From: Rhizobium sp. FY34
GTDB taxonomy: Bacteria; Pseudomonadota; Alphaproteobacteria; Rhizobiales; Rhizobiaceae
NCBI RefSeq assembly: GCF_005222845.1
Contig: NZ_STFZ01000034.1
Span: 1 to 64,000, forward strand
DNA: 64,000 bases
Direction: 5' to 3'
The position numbers were made by a program, and so were the translations under genes. Under the pieces are notes generated by a model. That model made no database searches. It was given only the letters and a program-made list of their open reading frames with translations, and had not been told where the DNA came from. Position 1 is the first letter of the stretch, and each line of letters starts with the position of its first letter. Of this stretch, positions 17,323 to 26,169 are shown one piece after another.

Positions 17323-17496
17323 TACCCCCCTCTGTCCTGCCGGACATCTCCCCCTCAAGGGGGGAGATCGCATGGGGCGCGGCCTTGCCCCCATCACCGA
17401 TCATCGCTGGCAGCAAGGCAGGAGCTTCGCGTCGGCTTTTCCGCGAGTCGATCTCCCCCTCAAGGGGGGAGATGTCCGGCAGGACAGAGGGGGGTA
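17323..17496. repeat. Inverted REP doublet B
   Basis: Arms 17323-17370 and 17449-17496 are reverse complements over 48 bp except within the palindromic core CTCCCCCTCAAGGGGGGAG. They share CCCCCCTCTGTCCTGCCGGA with the copy at 4908. It fills the gap between the small secreted protein and the asparaginase gene, which converge on it. Confidence 0.9.
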
Positions 17497-17537
17497 TTCG
17501 CCCGCAAAAATCCATAAGCTGCTTACGCTTATCCTTA

Positions 17538-18545
17538 CTACCCGAACAGCGCATCCGTCACCCGGATATCGCCGACATGCACACCGTTCCAGTTGCGCAT
17601 ATCGCGATTGGCCATGCCCATCAGCGTCTCGCGGATCTCGCTGCCCGGCTCGAACTGGCGGGCGATCAGCGCATAGATCATGGCTTCGGCGGCCCGTGTC
17701 GTGCCGTCCTCGCATTTGACGGCGATCGCCACGCCCTGTTCGGGAAGGGCAGCGACAAACACGCCCTCGGCGCCGGTTTTCGCAAAGATCCTGCCCGGCG
17801 CCAGCTGCATCAGCCGCGTGCAGGCGCGCTTGGTGCCGGCCACATAAAAGGGTTCCGCCATGCAGGCCGCGATCAGGCGGCTGGACGCTTTGGCGCGGGT
17901 GGCAGACAGGCCCTCGCCCGTCAGCATTTTGGCAAAGCCATGCGCCAGGCCCTTCAGCGGCACCGCATAGGTGGGAATGGAACAGCCATCCGTGCCGCAT
18001 GTATCTTGGCTGAGTATAGCGCCGGTCAGATCCGCCATCACGGCGCGGATTTCCGCCTGCAGCGGATGATCGTAAGTGACATAGCCTTTCGGATTAAAAC
18101 CGGATTGAACGCAGGTGCAGATGAAGCCGGAATGCTTGCCCGAACAATTGTTGTGCAGCGCAGTGGGTGCCTCAAGCGTGCGTGCCTGATGGATCAGGGT
18201 CTGCTGGTCCGACGACCAGTGCGCGCCGCATTCCAGCACGGACAGATCATGCCCGACCTTTTCCAGCATGCCGGCAGCCGTGGCCACATGCGCATCCTCG
18301 CCGGAATGCGAGGAACAGGCGAGCGCCAGTTCCTTATCCGTCAGCGAAAAGGCATCCGCCGCACCGCTTTCGATCAGCGGCAGCGCCTGCATGGCCTTGC
18401 AGGCCGAACGGGGAAACACGCCCGCATCGATATCGCCAGCTGAAAACAGAAGCTTGCCGGCGCCATCCACCACCACGGCCAGCCCGCGATGCCGGCTTTC
18501 GACGCGATGGCCACGGGTCACTTCAACGGTCACGGGATTTTGCAT
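17538..18545 (-). CDS. L-asparaginase II (AnsA/ReAV-like, SxxK type)
   Basis: 335 residues from ATG 18545 (MQNPVTVEVTRG); a longer frame to 19193 is antisense to another gene and is rejected. The family (Asparaginase_II, found in Rhizobium etli) uses Ser-Lys pairs. Here FPRSACK supplies Ser47 and Lys50. SSHSGE (residues 78-83), the NNCSGKHSGF block and CGTDGCSIP carry the conserved cysteines that bind zinc in ReAV. It hydrolyses asparagine to aspartate and ammonia in the cytoplasm. It stands alone, divergent from a DUF3750 gene with 92 bp between. Confidence 0.88.
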   Translation of the reverse strand: MQNPVTVEVTRGHRVESRHRGLAVVVDGAGKLLFSAGDIDAGVFPRSACKAMQALPLIESGAADAFSLTDKELALACSSHSGEDAHVATAAGMLEKVGHDLSVLECGAHWSSDQQTLIHQARTLEAPTALHNNCSGKHSGFICTCVQSGFNPKGYVTYDHPLQAEIRAVMADLTGAILSQDTCGTDGCSIPTYAVPLKGLAHGFAKMLTGEGLSATRAKASSRLIAACMAEPFYVAGTKRACTRLMQLAPGRIFAKTGAEGVFVAALPEQGVAIAVKCEDGTTRAAEAMIYALIARQFEPGSEIRETLMGMANRDMRNWNGVHVGDIRVTDALFG

Positions 18546-18637
18546 GGGCCTGCCCTGAATATGCTGCTTTGCTAAGTCCATAGCGCGGTGACAAAAAAAG
18601 CCCAATGGTTTTTGGGCCTGCAACAGAACGAGATGAC

Positions 18638-19375
18638 ATGAAGGCTGTGAAACACCTGCTGATCGCGATTTTTGCCATCTATCTTCTGCCCACTTTCGCC
18701 TCTGCCGGCTGGTGGGCGCTGCAAGATCGCCCGGTGCGCTGGAACCAGGCGAACTGGGGTTCTGCCGGCATCCTGCCAAAGCCGGAGGAGAGCGATGAGG
18801 CCGCCATCTATGTGTTTTCGGCCATGACCGGCGGGTTGAAAGGCGCCGTGGCCAGCCATGCCTGGATCGTGACGAAGGAAAGAGGCGCAAGGGCCTATAC
18901 GCGCTATGACAAAGTGGGCTGGGGCTCGCCCATTCGCCGCAACCACCGCCCGGCCGATGCATTCTGGTATTCCAACCGCCCGGAACTGGTAACGGTCGTG
19001 ACCGGCGAGGACGCCGAGCGGCTGATCCCCAAAGTGGAGGCAGCCATTGCCGCCTACCCTTACGGCGAGCCCGGCGGCTATACGATCTGGCCGGGGCCGA
19101 ATTCCAACACATTCGTGGCCTTCGTGCTGCGCAGCGTGCCGCAGCTTGGTGCCGTGCTGCCATCGCATGCGGTGGGCCGCGATTACCTGCCAAACGGCGA
19201 ATTCCTGCATGTGGACGAGGACGGGCGCGATATGCACCTGACGCTGCGCGGGCTTTTAGGCCTGTCTGCCGGAATGCGCAGCGGTTTCGAGATACATTTT
19301 TTAGGCCTGGTTGCCGGTCTCGATATCGCCCGGCCCGGCATCAAGATCCCCGCCTTCGGCCGGATCGGGGTTTGA
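18638..19375 (+). CDS. DUF3750-family exported protein
   Basis: 245 residues from ATG 18638, beginning with an N-terminal hydrophobic helix (VKHLLIAIFAIYLLPTFASAGWW). The conserved DUF3750 core follows: SHAWIVTKERGARAYTRYD, VGWGSP..RRN..PADAFWYSN, PNSNTFVAFVLRSVP and a C-terminal hydrophobic region LRGLLGLSAGM. The family is found in Proteobacteria and is uncharacterised; the SHAW and NSNTF motifs suggest a papain-like or permuted fold, but this is conjecture. It is likely periplasmic and anchored by the first helix. Confidence 0.85.
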   Translation: MKAVKHLLIAIFAIYLLPTFASAGWWALQDRPVRWNQANWGSAGILPKPEESDEAAIYVFSAMTGGLKGAVASHAWIVTKERGARAYTRYDKVGWGSPIRRNHRPADAFWYSNRPELVTVVTGEDAERLIPKVEAAIAAYPYGEPGGYTIWPGPNSNTFVAFVLRSVPQLGAVLPSHAVGRDYLPNGEFLHVDEDGRDMHLTLRGLLGLSAGMRSGFEIHFLGLVAGLDIARPGIKIPAFGRIGV

Positions 19376-19432
19376 TCGGGGATCAAGCGAATTGGGAGTT
19401 TGCGGATATCAGCGCGCGGTAGCGAACACATG

Positions 19433-19528
19433 CCCCCTCACCCCGCTGGGTAGAGGGAAACCGCTACGGTCGGCGGCGCATTTCTTCTCCCCAGCGGGGA
19501 GAAGGTGCCCGAAGGGCGGATGAGGGGG
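19433..19528. repeat. RIME-like mosaic repeat
   Basis: The repeat starts CCCCCTCACCCCGCTGGGTA and ends GGGAGAAGGTGCCCGAAGGGCGGATGAGGGGG. The core TTCTCCCCAGCGGGGAGAA is a perfect dyad. It shares its components with 81-135 and 24524-24638. It contains no gene. Confidence 0.8.
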
Positions 19529-19572
19529 CTGACGCCACATCTATGACTGAGCCATCGATGCACTGAAACAGG

Positions 19573-19596
19573 AAAAGGGCCGCTTGCGCGACCCTT
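19573..19596 (-). terminator. Minus-strand intrinsic terminator of a decayed gene
   Basis: On the minus strand AAGGGTCGC-GCAA-GCGGCCCTTTTCC folds into a 9-bp stem (one G-U pair) with a GNRA loop and a short U-run. It follows the relict reading frame at 19615-19728 by about 20 bases, so it is the old gene's terminator. Confidence 0.65.
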
Positions 19597-19614
19597 CCAT
19601 GAGTTTGGCCTGTG

Positions 19615-19728
19615 TTACCAGACCGAAGCGCCGGCAAAGCCAGCTGCTTCGAGGAAAGTGCGGATCAGGCCGAGGGCTGCCCCGTCAAAACCGTAACCTT
19701 TCCATTGCCCGACTTGCAGACCGAAATC
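19615..19728 (-). pseudogene. Truncated 3' end of an unidentified gene
   Basis: A minus-strand frame reads DFGLQVGQWKGYGFDGAA then LGLIRTFLEAAGFAGASVW and a TAA stop (19615-19617). It is followed by an intrinsic terminator, exactly like the end of a real gene. The frame closes upstream at a TGA (19729-19731), and non-coding sequence plus the RHH-ParE module follow. The 5' part has been lost, perhaps when that module was inserted. I do not recognise the family. Confidence 0.45.
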
Positions 19729-19815
19729 TCACTCGACATTGGATCACCTTCCTTTCGTTACGTTGCTGTTGAAGATAAGGTAGGACCGCTTTCGAGATTG
19801 CGCAAGGCACGAAAT

Positions 19816-20085
19816 ATGACAAAATTCGAAATCACGTTACCGGACCATATGGCATCCGAGATTGACGATGCGGCACGTGCGAAAGGCCTGTCGCGGCAAG
19901 CCTTTGTCGCGACCGCCCTTCAACATTATCTCATCGGTCATCATCGATGGCAGGCCGACATTGAGGCCGCATTACAAGATGTCGATGAAGAGCGAGGCCA
20001 TGACGGCGATGATGTTCTGGACTGGATGAAGAGTTGGGGAAGCCCTGAGGAGCAGGCCCGACGCGCCGCTCTTGCCAAGCGCTGA
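19816..20085 (+). CDS. CopG/ParD-like ribbon-helix-helix antitoxin
   Basis: 89 residues from ATG 19816. The RHH fold is clear: KFEITLPDHMASEIDDAARA, then KGLSRQAFVATALQHYL. An acidic C-terminal part (DVDEERGHDGDDVLDWMKSWG) contains the E-R-G-H...W...W pattern common in antitoxins partnered with ParE/RelE toxins. It is 3 bp upstream of the toxin gene. A longer frame to 19612 overlaps the relict gene and is rejected. Confidence 0.88.
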   Translation: MTKFEITLPDHMASEIDDAARAKGLSRQAFVATALQHYLIGHHRWQADIEAALQDVDEERGHDGDDVLDWMKSWGSPEEQARRAALAKR

Positions 20086-20088
20086 ATC

Positions 20089-20367
20089 ATGCGGCTACGC
20101 TTTACGCCTGGCGCGATAGCTGATCTTGACGAGATCAGAAGTTGGTTGAAACCGCGGTCACCACAGGGACACCAGCATGTGGTTGAAGCGATAACATCGA
20201 CCATTCGGACTGTGCAGCAACATCCAGATAGCGGCCGCCCTACCGACCGCCCATCCGTGCGAGAAGCAATCGAACACCGTTACGGTTATGTCATTCCCTA
20301 CACGATCCGGAGCGACACCCTCTGGATTTTAAGGGTCTACAGCGCTCGACGTTATCCCTTGCGCTGA
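20089..20367 (+). CDS. ParE/RelE-family toxin
   Basis: 92 residues with the ParE pattern: RFTPGAIADLDEIRSWL, HPDSGRPTDR, REAIEHRYGYVIPYTI and the C-terminal ILRVYSARRYPLR. ParE toxins act on DNA gyrase and RelE members cleave mRNA; the sequence does not decide between them. It forms a module with the RHH antitoxin 3 bp upstream. It converges on an XRE gene (20442-20723) with its own operator. Confidence 0.88.
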   Translation: MRLRFTPGAIADLDEIRSWLKPRSPQGHQHVVEAITSTIRTVQQHPDSGRPTDRPSVREAIEHRYGYVIPYTIRSDTLWILRVYSARRYPLR

Positions 20368-20441
20368 CAAACCATCAGATGCAATCGCCGCCGGTTGGAT
20401 TGCAATATGGAGTGCCCAATGTGGGCAATTGGTACCGGGCT

Positions 20442-20723
20442 TCAAGCCGCATCGGCGATATCGAGACGCAGGACAAGGCCTGCCTGTCCGGCAAGCCCGA
20501 TCAAGGCATCCAGACTGAAATTGCCGATGCGCCCGCGCAGGAGATCGTTGAGACGCGGCTGGGTGACGCCGAGACGGGCTGCCGCCTGCGCCTGCGTCCC
20601 CTCCCAGGAGCGGACCTTCTGCTCGATGGCAATCATCAGGCTGGACTTCATCGACATCTTCGCCGCTTCGGCGGCTGTGTCTTCCAGCGCATCCCATACA
20701 TTGGCGAAGGATTGGCGTTCCAT
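20442..20723 (-). CDS. XRE-family HTH protein, orphan HigA-like antitoxin
   Basis: 93 residues. The HTH (TQAQAAARLGVTQPRLNDLLRG) lies in the C-terminal half, followed by FSLDALIGLAGQAGL, as in the HTH_37 group whose members pair with RelE/HigB-type toxins. No toxin gene lies on either side in the same orientation: upstream is the promoter and then a quinone oxidoreductase gene, and downstream is the convergent RHH-ParE pair. A perfect inverted repeat at its promoter (20725-20754) suggests active autoregulation. It is a singleton antitoxin or a small regulator. Confidence 0.8.
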   Translation of the reverse strand: MERQSFANVWDALEDTAAEAAKMSMKSSLMIAIEQKVRSWEGTQAQAAARLGVTQPRLNDLLRGRIGNFSLDALIGLAGQAGLVLRLDIADAA

Positions 20724-20724
20724 A

Positions 20725-20754
20725 CGGATTTATACCAAGACTGATATAAATCCG
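20725..20754 (-). promoter_or_regulatory. Perfect 10-bp inverted repeat at the XRE promoter
   Basis: Arms CGGATTTATA (20725-20734) and TATAAATCCG (20745-20754) with a 10-bp centre sit directly upstream of the XRE start codon. The TATAAA-like core may also be the -10 box, so bound protein would block RNA polymerase. Confidence 0.7.
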
Positions 20755-20766
20755 CAAGTTCTACCC

Positions 20767-21768
20767 TCACCCGAGCTTCAGCACGATCTTGCCGATATGG
20801 CTGCTCGATTCCATCAGCTGATGCGCCTTCACCACATCCTCGAAGGCCATGACCTCGTGGATGACGGGGGAAACGGTGCCGGCTTCCAGAAGCGGCCAGA
20901 CCTGCGCCAGAAGCTCATCGCGGATGGCGCGTTTTTCTTCTGCCGTGCGCGGGCGCATGGTGGAGCCGGTCACGGTCAGGCGCTTGACCATGATGGGCGA
21001 GAGATTGACCTTGTCAGCCACGGCACCGCCGAGAAAAGCGATGATCGACAGGCAGCCGTCTTTTGCGAGCGCCGCGAGGTTCTTCTCGAAATAGCTGGCG
21101 CCGATCATGTCGAGAATGACATCGACGCCCTTACCCTCTGTCGCGTCCTTGATCGCGGCAACGAAATCCTCGCTTTTGTAGTTGATGGCACGCGTCGCGC
21201 CCAGCGTTTCGCAGGCCGCGCATTTTTCCGCAGAACCGGCCGTCGTATAGACCGTTGCGCCAAATGCTTTGGCGAGCTGGATGGCGGTCGTGCCAATGCC
21301 GGACGAACCACCATGGATCAGCACGCTTTCGCCCTCGGTCAGGCCAGCCATCTGGAAGAGATTGGCCCAGACGGTGAAGAAGGTTTCCGGCACGGCGGCA
21401 GCCTTGACCGCATCATAGCCCTTGGGGAAGGTCAGCGCCTGACCCGCCGGCAGCACGCAATATTGCGCATAGCCGCCACCATTGGCCAACCCGCAGACCT
21501 TGTCGCCCAGCGCAAATTCAGAGACGCCTTCGCCCAACGCCACCACTTCGCCGGCCACTTCCAGACCCAGGATCGGGCTTGCATCCTTCGGCGGCGGATA
21601 GGTGCCCTGGCGCTGCGCCACATCCGGCCGGTTGACGCCGGCGGCCTCGACCCGCACGAGAATTTCGCCCGCCTTCGGGCTCGGCAGCGGGCCATGGGTG
21701 AAAGACATCACTTCGGGTGCGCCGAAGCCGGCAAGTTCGACATGGCGCATGGTAGACGGCAGGGTCAT
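20767..21768 (-). CDS. NAD(P)H:quinone oxidoreductase, PIG3/QOR family
   Basis: 333 residues of the zinc-independent medium-chain dehydrogenase family. The N-terminal domain contains [20 protein letters not shown], very typical of PIG3-type quinone reductases. The cofactor-binding GxGxxA-like segment is [20 protein letters not shown], and the conserved C-terminal block [23 protein letters not shown] is also present. It reduces quinones with NADPH. No zinc ligands are seen, as expected for QOR. Start ATG 21768 is preceded by GAAGGA; ATG 21750 is an alternative. It is separated by 44 bp from the XRE gene downstream. Confidence 0.92.
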   Translation of the reverse strand: MTLPSTMRHVELAGFGAPEVMSFTHGPLPSPKAGEILVRVEAAGVNRPDVAQRQGTYPPPKDASPILGLEVAGEVVALGEGVSEFALGDKVCGLANGGGYAQYCVLPAGQALTFPKGYDAVKAAAVPETFFTVWANLFQMAGLTEGESVLIHGGSSGIGTTAIQLAKAFGATVYTTAGSAEKCAACETLGATRAINYKSEDFVAAIKDATEGKGVDVILDMIGASYFEKNLAALAKDGCLSIIAFLGGAVADKVNLSPIMVKRLTVTGSTMRPRTAEEKRAIRDELLAQVWPLLEAGTVSPVIHEVMAFEDVVKAHQLMESSSHIGKIVLKLG

Positions 21769-21847
21769 CGCGGGAGTGTCCTTCTCATTCGGTCCCCTGA
21801 TTTAGGGCAGGACGAACCGGATGAAAAGGCGACGCGCTGACGCAAGG

Positions 21848-23653
21848 TCAGGCGTTATCACCGAAACAGCTGAAGACGAGGCCCGTATCGCCATCCTTGG
21901 CTTTCGCTTTTACCTGGGCAATGGCGCTGCTGATGCCACCGACATCATCCAGCAACAGGCCCTGCGGCAATTCCAGAACGCCGATCGAGCAACGCAGCAG
22001 CGCAAAATCCCGTTCATTGCCGCCACGGTCATGACCGCGAATGCGGCCTGCCGCCCGGTCTTCCGCCGAATAGAGTTCCGCCACATCCACATGGAAATCC
22101 GACAGGAGGCGTTCGAGGATTTCCGACAGTTCCTCGCGCGTCCAGTCGGTCAGGCCAATGAAGAAATCATCGCCGCCGACATGGCCGAGGAAATCGCCCT
22201 CCGAGAAGAAGTAGCGTTTCATCAGCGCGGCAAACAGACAGATGGCGTGATCGCCCATCTGGAAGCCGTAATGATCGTTGAACGGCTTGAAATGATCGAA
22301 ATCGCAATAGCAGAAGAAGCGCGTCTGGTCGTCGTCGCGGCCGACTTCCTGCATGAAATCACGGATGGCGCGGTTGCCCGGCAGGCCGGTCAGCGGGTTC
22401 TGATCCTGCGCCACCTTCAGCTGTTTCTCGTTGATGACCTTGATCAACGAGGCGGCCGAGACAACACCGGCATAGCGCATGTTTTCCGTCAGGATCACGC
22501 AGTCGCTGCCATCCATATTGGCAAAGATGTTCATCAGCCGCTCGGCATTGGCATCCAGACCGACGATCGGTGCCCCCTCGACGAAATGCGAGATCGAGCG
22601 CTCATAGATCTTGTTCTTCAAGAGGTCGCGACCGAAGGGACGGTAGATATATTCCTTCAGGTGGTATTCGCTGATAATGCCGCGCGGCTCGCCATTGGCG
22701 TTCAGCACCGGAAAGAAGGCCTGGCGCGGATTGGCGCGAAACAGTTCAAACACCGTATCGATGCTCTCGTTCTCATAGACCGTCGGCAGCATTTCGATCT
22801 GCTTGCGGATGAGGATTTCATCGAGCGACTGGCTGGAGCGGCGGCCGCGACCGAGATCGGCCAGATGCGGAAAGGCAGGCTGCAACTCGCTGGTAAAGGT
22901 GGTGGGGCGGGCGATGAACCAGCCCTGCACGAGATCCACACCGAATTCGCGGCAGGAGAGGAATTCCGCCTCGGTTTCCACGCCCTCCGCAATGACGCGG
23001 ATGCCCAGAACATGGGCGATATTGACGATGTTGCGCACCAGATGACGCTTGCGGGAGCTGGTATCGACGCCGGCAATGAAATGCCGGTCGATCTTCAGGT
23101 AATCGAGCGGGAAATCGCAGAGCAGCTTGATTTCGCCATGACCCACGCCGAAATCATCGATAGCAAGTTTGAAGCCGGACTTGCGCATTTTGGTGATCAG
23201 CGCTGCAAATTCCGGCGCACTGGTATTGTCGAAGCGTTCCGACAGTTCAAAACAGATCGAGGATGGCGGAATGCCCGCCTTGCGCAGGTGCATGACCAGC
23301 TTGTCGATGACCTGCTGGCCCTTGCGGATCAGGCGCGCATCGAGATTGATGAACAGCGTGTTGTGGGCAAAATCCGGCAGCGTGGCGAATTTGGCAAGCG
23401 CCCGGCTGGCCAGCATCTGTTCGATGCCAAGCAGTTGTTCGGCATCCTCGGCGGAATCCAGAAGATCGAGCGGTGTATCGAAACCCAGCCGCTCATGGCC
23501 GCGCATCAGGGTTTCGTAGCCAAACACACGGCCGGTCGCCAGTTCCACGATCGGCTGAAAGGCCGGTTCCAGGACAAGCTTTGCTAAGGGAAGCAGCTGG
23601 TCATTGGCATAACGTCTTAAAACACTTGATTCCAGCGACATTGCATTCGCCAT
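21848..23653 (-). CDS. EAL-CBS-GGDEF protein, c-di-GMP turnover
   Basis: About 601 residues from ATG 23653 (a GTG at 23680 is an alternative). Domain order is EAL (~25-260), a CBS pair (~270-410) and GGDEF (~430-600), the reverse of the usual GGDEF-EAL. EAL catalytic residues appear complete: GYETLMRG, FINLDARL, FELSER, AIDDFGVG, YLKIDR, AEGVETE and VQGWFIA. The cyclase site reads HVGGDDFF, with Asp replacing the usual Glu of GGDEF, so it may be weak or regulatory. The CBS pair may sense an adenine nucleotide. It is cytoplasmic; predicted to degrade c-di-GMP. It is monocistronic. Confidence 0.92.
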   Translation of the reverse strand: MANAMSLESSVLRRYANDQLLPLAKLVLEPAFQPIVELATGRVFGYETLMRGHERLGFDTPLDLLDSAEDAEQLLGIEQMLASRALAKFATLPDFAHNTLFINLDARLIRKGQQVIDKLVMHLRKAGIPPSSICFELSERFDNTSAPEFAALITKMRKSGFKLAIDDFGVGHGEIKLLCDFPLDYLKIDRHFIAGVDTSSRKRHLVRNIVNIAHVLGIRVIAEGVETEAEFLSCREFGVDLVQGWFIARPTTFTSELQPAFPHLADLGRGRRSSQSLDEILIRKQIEMLPTVYENESIDTVFELFRANPRQAFFPVLNANGEPRGIISEYHLKEYIYRPFGRDLLKNKIYERSISHFVEGAPIVGLDANAERLMNIFANMDGSDCVILTENMRYAGVVSAASLIKVINEKQLKVAQDQNPLTGLPGNRAIRDFMQEVGRDDDQTRFFCYCDFDHFKPFNDHYGFQMGDHAICLFAALMKRYFFSEGDFLGHVGGDDFFIGLTDWTREELSEILERLLSDFHVDVAELYSAEDRAAGRIRGHDRGGNERDFALLRCSIGVLELPQGLLLDDVGGISSAIAQVKAKAKDGDTGLVFSCFGDNA

Positions 23654-23884
23654 AGCGGCCCCCGCCGTAAAATTACGCACAACTTAAAAATTACGAACAA
23701 CACTCACATAGCACTGATCAAGAATTGGTTGATCCCGTATGACAACCGGATGAAGGTTTTATGACAATCTCCCGCATCAGGTGCAATGCACCGTATCGAG
23801 GACTGCCGCAGCGCCCTTGATCTTCGTCAAAACAGACGGCGCAAAACCCGTTTCTCCACAGTCTGCCCGGCAGGCAGATTTTTA

Positions 23885-23904
23885 TTGATTGATCAGTCAA
23901 TCAA
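23885..23904. promoter_or_regulatory. BetI operator
   Basis: TTGATTGATCAGTCAATCAA is a 20-bp dyad with 8-bp arms around TCAG. It ends 29 bp before the betI start and fits the TetR-type palindrome at which BetI represses the choline cluster; choline releases it in known systems. Confidence 0.85.
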
Positions 23905-23933
23905 AAATACAGTAGCCGGATCAGGAGACAGCC

Positions 23934-24569
23934 ATGCCCAAGCTTGGAATGGAACCGGTGCGCCGCAAGGCGCTGGTGGATGCGGCCCTTCGCACCATCG
24001 GCAGCCAGGGCTCGCTGGATGTGACGATGTCCGACATTGCCCGTGAGGCCGGCGTTTCGGCCGCACTTGCGCATCATTATTTCGGCAGCAAGCAACAGCT
24101 GCTGATTGCCACCATTCGCGCCCTGCTTGGTCAGTTGCGCACCGATGCGGTTGCCGCCCTGAAGGCGGCCGCCACGCCGCGCCAACGGGTATCCGCGCTG
24201 ATCCGCGTCTCCTTCCAGGCCGACCAGTTCACGCCGGACGTGGTGGCGGCCTGGCTTGCCTTTTACGGCCAGGCGCAGAGCGCCGATGAGGTGCGCCACC
24301 TGCTGGTCATCTATGCGCGGCGGCTGCATTCCAACCTTCTCTCAGGCCTGAAGCCGCTCAGCGGGCCAGATGATGCGCGCCGGATCGCCGATGGCGCCGC
24401 CGCCATGATCGACGGGCTTTATATTCGCCAGTCGCTGAAGGCCGCGCCGCTTTCCATCGAAGCCTCTGTCACACTGGTGGAGGATTATGTGTCGGGGCAA
24501 TTGTCCGGACTGAACAATACTTTGCCCCTCACCCAATCCCTCTCCCCGTTGAACGGGGAGAGGGATTGA
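23934..24569 (+). CDS. betI: Transcriptional repressor BetI (TetR family)
   Basis: 211 residues. The N-terminal HTH (TMSDIAREAGVSAALAHHYFGSKQQLL) and the choline-binding TetR_C part (QFTPDVVAAWLAFYGQA, IDGLYIRQSLK) match BetI closely. It starts with CAGGAGAC upstream, directly after a palindromic operator. Its last ~15 residues (LPLTQSLSPLNGERD) are encoded by a RIME-like repeat, so the native stop seems to have been replaced by read-through into the repeat. It should control betB and betA in response to choline. Confidence 0.93.
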   Translation: MPKLGMEPVRRKALVDAALRTIGSQGSLDVTMSDIAREAGVSAALAHHYFGSKQQLLIATIRALLGQLRTDAVAALKAAATPRQRVSALIRVSFQADQFTPDVVAAWLAFYGQAQSADEVRHLLVIYARRLHSNLLSGLKPLSGPDDARRIADGAAAMIDGLYIRQSLKAAPLSIEASVTLVEDYVSGQLSGLNNTLPLTQSLSPLNGERD

Positions 24570-24638
24570 AACGCTGCGGCTTCTCCCCTTCGCCCCGTTT
24601 AGACGGGGAGAAGGTGCCCGGCAGGGCGGATGAGGGGC
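24524..24638. repeat. RIME-like mosaic repeat overlapping the betI 3' end
   Basis: The repeat runs from GCCCCTCACCCAATCCC to GGATGAGGGGC and includes two dyads: CCCTCTCCCCGTT-GAACGGGGAGAGGG and a CTTCTCCCC...GGGGAGAAG block. The betI stop codon (24567-24569) is inside it. It sits between betI and betB. Confidence 0.85.
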
Positions 24639-24681
24639 ATATGACCAAGATAACCGAACGGCCGACCACCGGAGACAGGAT

Positions 24682-26145
24682 ATGAAAGCCCAACCGCAAG
24701 CCTCGCACTTCATCGATGGCGCCTATGTCGAGGATACGGCAGGCACCGTCATCGAGAGCATTTATCCGGCCACCGGCGAGGTGATCGCCCGGCTGCATGC
24801 GGCAACACCGGCAATTGTCGAGCAGGCGATTGCCTCGGCCAAGCGGGCGCAGAAGGAATGGGCCTCATGGAGCCCGACCCAGCGCGGCCGCGTGCTGAAA
24901 AAGGCAGCCGAAATCATGCGCGAGCGCAACCGCGCGCTTTCTGAACTCGAAACGCTCGATACCGGCAAGCCGATCCAGGAGACGATCGTTGCCGACCCGA
25001 CCTCCGGCGCCGATAGTTTTGAATTCTTCGGCGGCATTATCGCGTCGGCGCTGAACGGCAGCCATATTCCGCTGGGCAGTGATTTTGCCTATACGAAACG
25101 GGCGCCGCTTGGCGTTGTCGTCGGCATCGGCGCCTGGAATTATCCGCAGCAGATCGCCTGCTGGAAGGCAGCACCCGCACTTGCCTGCGGCAATGCCATG
25201 GTGTTCAAGCCCTCGGAAGTCACCCCGCTTGGCGCCTTGAAGATTGCCGAAATCCTCATCGAGGCCGGCCTGCCCAAGGGCGTGTTCAACGTTATCCAGG
25301 GTGACCGCGACACCGGGCCGCTGCTCGTTTCCCATCCAGACATTGCCAAAGTGTCGCTTACCGGTTCGGTGCCTACGGGGCGCAAAGTGGCAGGTGCTGC
25401 GGCTGCCCAACTGAAGCATGTGACGATGGAACTGGGCGGCAAATCGCCGATCATCGTGTTTGACGATGCCGATGTGGACAGCGCAATTTCCGGCGCCATG
25501 CTCGGCAATTTCTATTCGACCGGCCAGGTCTGCTCGAACGGCACGCGAGTCTTCGTGCACAAGGCACTCAAGCAGACCTTTCTTGCCCGATTGAAAGCCC
25601 GCACCGAAGCCATTCTGATCGGCGATCCGCAGGATGAGGCCACCCAGATGGGGCCGATGGTATCCTATGCGCAGCGCGAAAAGGTTCTCTCCTATATCGA
25701 ACAGGGCAAGGCGCAAGGCGCCACACTGATCACTGGCGGCGGCATTCCCAACACCGTCTCCGGCGAAGGCTTTTACGTGCAGCCGACCGTGTTTGCCGAT
25801 GTGAGCGATGACATGGTGATTGCCCGCGAAGAGATCTTCGGCCCGGTAATGTGCGTGCTGGATTTCGATGACGAGGCAGAGGTGATCGCCCGCGCCAATG
25901 CCACGGAATTCGGCCTTGCCGCCGGCGTGTTTACCGCAGACATCGCCCGCGCCCACCGGGTGGTGGACCAGCTGGACGCCGGCACGCTGTGGATCAACAC
26001 CTATAATCTCTGCCCGGTCGAAATGCCGTTTGGCGGCTCGAAACAATCGGGCTTCGGGCGGGAAAATTCGGCAGCCGCTCTCGAGCATTATTCCGAGCTG
26101 AAGACGGTCTATGTCGGCATGGGCAAGTGCGAGGCGCCCTATTGA
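24682..26145 (+). CDS. betB: Betaine aldehyde dehydrogenase
   Basis: 487 residues, full length for BetB. The catalytic Cys284 lies in [10 protein letters not shown] and the general-base Glu250 in MELGGKSPI. The NAD-binding SLTGSVPTG loop and the C-terminal [15 protein letters not shown] block are intact. It oxidises betaine aldehyde to the osmoprotectant glycine betaine. It has a good ribosome-binding site (GGAGACAGGAT). In most rhizobia betA follows directly; here a TA module and repeats on the opposite strand separate them by 939 bp, and betC (choline sulfatase) is absent. Confidence 0.95.
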   Translation: MKAQPQASHFIDGAYVEDTAGTVIESIYPATGEVIARLHAATPAIVEQAIASAKRAQKEWASWSPTQRGRVLKKAAEIMRERNRALSELETLDTGKPIQETIVADPTSGADSFEFFGGIIASALNGSHIPLGSDFAYTKRAPLGVVVGIGAWNYPQQIACWKAAPALACGNAMVFKPSEVTPLGALKIAEILIEAGLPKGVFNVIQGDRDTGPLLVSHPDIAKVSLTGSVPTGRKVAGAAAAQLKHVTMELGGKSPIIVFDDADVDSAISGAMLGNFYSTGQVCSNGTRVFVHKALKQTFLARLKARTEAILIGDPQDEATQMGPMVSYAQREKVLSYIEQGKAQGATLITGGGIPNTVSGEGFYVQPTVFADVSDDMVIAREEIFGPVMCVLDFDDEAEVIARANATEFGLAAGVFTADIARAHRVVDQLDAGTLWINTYNLCPVEMPFGGSKQSGFGRENSAAALEHYSELKTVYVGMGKCEAPY

Positions 26146-26169
26146 GATGAGTGTGGTCGCAACAGGAGA

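Noticed and set aside
21821..23587. 588-codon plus-strand frame opposite the EAL-CBS-GGDEF gene
   Set aside because: Antisense shadow; the minus strand has complete EAL motifs and the plus frame has none of any family.
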